A DNA stretch of 36,031 bases from Ruminococcaceae bacterium UBA5396. GTDB taxonomy: Bacteria > Bacillota > Clostridia > Oscillospirales > Acutalibacteraceae. Below, one piece after another: positions 34,798 to 36,031 of this stretch. The notes under the pieces are model-generated. The model did no database searches. It was not told the origin of the DNA and saw nothing but the letters and a program-made list of their open reading frames with translations. The first letter of the stretch is position 1; each line of letters opens with the position of its first letter. Position numbers and translations under genes: made by a program. The stretch is taken from positions 1 to 36,031 of the forward strand of contig DHOG01000019.1 in assembly GCA_002410715.1 (NCBI GenBank), in the 5' to 3' direction.

Positions 34798-34968
34798 ATA
34801 AGCACCTCAATAAGAATTATAATTACTTGATGATTCCTTTTCATTATATAGGGCCTCAAAATTCCCGATGTAGAATAAAGCCATTCAAAAATAGCATTTT
34901 TTAAACTTTTACAAAAATAGCAAGTATAAAAAAAGAGCCCCGTTTTTATTGAAATTATCAAATAATCA

Positions 34969-34997
34969 TTGACTTTTCAAATGAATATGACTAATAT
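34969..34997 (+). promoter_or_regulatory. Promoter of the PocR-AraC gene
   Basis: TTGACT at 34969-34974, a 17-base spacer and TAATAT at 34992-34997, about 50 bases before the ATG. On the opposite strand TATAAT (complement of 34843-34848) is a possible -10 for the glycosidase, without a clear -35. Confidence 0.65.
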
Positions 34998-35047
34998 AAA
35001 AATAGGAGAGATTAAATTTTGCTTAAAGCATTAACGGAGGGGATTTT

Positions 35048-35887
35048 ATGGATACTTTAAACATTGATATTGTAAGCGCCATGTTCAAAGACCTTCATCC
35101 CTTGTTTCCGGTAACGTTTTGCGCGCTTGACAATAACGGGTTCTCTGTTTACGGGTATCCCAATCTCTCCACCGCCCCGTTCTGCTGCGCCATGCGGAAT
35201 CATCCGACCCTGCATCACTTGTGCCGCGTCTCCGATCACCGAGCTGTGTCGGTAAGTCAAAATCAGAATGACCCATATATGTATACCTGTTATGCCGGTC
35301 TTACCGAAATCATTGTGCCCGTACGAAAGAGCAATCTCATCATCGGATATTTAAAATGCGGCCAATTCGCAGTGGAATCCAACTTAGAACTGATAAATAC
35401 TACCGCAAATAATTATGAGTCTGTTTATCAGCTTTCAGAGCTTTCTCTGACGAATACCGTTGATACCATCCGCATATTTTCAGAAGAACTGGCGATGGGA
35501 GCGAAAAAGCTTTTAGCAATCATGGCAGAAAATGCTGCAACGCACAACAAAGCTTTAAGCAACGATTATAGTTTACCCTATGAGATTAATTCGTATATCG
35601 AATCTCATGTCGGCGAAAATGTCTCCATTGAAACGATTGCCAAGCATTTTAACATCAGCCACAGCATGCTTTACAACATCTGCAAAAAGATTAACAATTG
35701 CAGTGTAAAGGAGTACATCATTACAAGAAAACTGGAAAGAGCCAAGACCCATTTAATCAATGGGTATTCCGTTGAAAATACCGCAGAATGTGTTGGCATT
35801 GACGACACCAATTACTTTATAAGGCTGTTTAAATCGAAAGTCGGAATTACCCCTAAACAATTTCAATTGGCTTACGAAATCAAGTAA
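35048..35887 (+). CDS. PocR-domain AraC-family regulator
   Basis: A 279-residue one-component regulator. Residues ~1-165 form a PocR sensory domain, visible in CRVSDHRAVSVSQ, YMYTCYAGLTEIIVPV and IIGYLKCGQF with conserved cysteines. Residues ~180-279 are a double helix-turn-helix: VSIETIAKHFNISHSMLYNI, then YSVENTAECVGIDDTNYFIR and FKSKVGITPKQFQ. PocR domains sense small molecules such as diols or sugars. It has CGGAGGGG before the ATG and is divergent from the GH106-like gene (250 bases apart), so it is the likely activator of that gene. Confidence 0.88.
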   Translation: MDTLNIDIVSAMFKDLHPLFPVTFCALDNNGFSVYGYPNLSTAPFCCAMRNHPTLHHLCRVSDHRAVSVSQNQNDPYMYTCYAGLTEIIVPVRKSNLIIGYLKCGQFAVESNLELINTTANNYESVYQLSELSLTNTVDTIRIFSEELAMGAKKLLAIMAENAATHNKALSNDYSLPYEINSYIESHVGENVSIETIAKHFNISHSMLYNICKKINNCSVKEYIITRKLERAKTHLINGYSVENTAECVGIDDTNYFIRLFKSKVGITPKQFQLAYEIK

Positions 35888-35920
35888 TCATTTCGCATAT
35901 TGTCCAGGTTCTGGCGGGTT

Positions 35921-36000
35921 AGCCTGCTGCTTCAAGCAGGCTGCATTTGCCGGGTTGTGATGCTGTCAAGGCGGGACGATGTCCCGCCTTGACAGCATCA
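35921..36000 (+). terminator. Terminator hairpins after the PocR-AraC gene
   Basis: First AGCCTGCT/AGCAGGCT (35921-35942), then a perfect 20-base stem (35958-35977 with 35981-36000, loop GAT) built on CAAGGCGGGAC, followed by TTTCATTTT. The second is a very stable terminator. The final 31 bases show no recognisable feature. Confidence 0.85.
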
Positions 36001-36031
36001 TTTCATTTTGTAAAAGGCTCCGGTGATACTC

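Noticed and set aside
1..36031. CRISPR arrays, tRNA or rRNA genes, prophage or restriction systems
   Set aside because: No regularly spaced repeats, cloverleaf sequences or relevant proteins were seen on either strand.

Overview
The window looks like a chromosomal segment of a spore-forming, anaerobic Clostridia, most like the gut Oscillospiraceae/Ruminococcaceae group. The evidence is the order dxs-nadK-argR-recN, a tyrosine T-box, spoVT, a ferredoxin-linked indolepyruvate oxidoreductase and plant-glycan sugar genes. The assignment is by gene content only; no search was run.

Region 1 (1-9.5 kb) is mostly housekeeping. It runs from the end of a divergent-PAP2 gene through dxs, nadK, argR, recN and an HD phosphohydrolase on the + strand, then a T-box leader and tyrS. 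A 400-base stretch packed with inverted repeats follows, then a small membrane protein, trmL and spoVT. tlyA, which often sits between dxs and nadK, is absent.

Region 2 (9.8-15.6 kb, - strand) holds an exported serine hydrolase, a DUF3048 lipoprotein, an intracellular GH13 maltogenic-amylase-like enzyme and an AraC regulator.

Region 3 (15.7-23.3 kb, + strand) appears to be an aromatic amino-acid fermentation module: a sodium/solute symporter, a phenylacetate-CoA ligase, a dead REP-type transposase, iorA, iorB and a second phenylacetate-CoA ligase. IorAB would oxidise aryl-pyruvates to aryl-acetyl-CoA while reducing ferredoxin. Either ligase could recover ATP or activate aryl-acetates. A perfect palindrome separates this module from a convergent two-gene ABC exporter (23.3-24.9 kb).

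Region 4 (25.1-36 kb) is an accessory carbohydrate region. A tightly packed - strand operon encodes mannonate dehydratase (UxuA), an SDR-type fructuronate reductase, two sugar isomerase/epimerase TIM barrels and two paralogous Gfo/Idh/MocA oxidoreductases. Most of it is visibly richer in G+C than its neighbours. Immediately upstream, a 45-codon remnant that I read as the end of uronate isomerase (uxaC) meets a headless AraC regulator at one point. This looks like a deletion that removed the N-terminal halves of two divergent genes and the promoter region between them. An IS1182-like transposase remnant, a 976-residue GH106-like glycosidase and a divergent PocR-AraC regulator complete the region. 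The most interesting candidate system is this uronate plus Gfo/Idh plus epimerase set. It may be an oxidoreductive route for unusual glycosides or uronosides, perhaps fed by the GH106-like enzyme.
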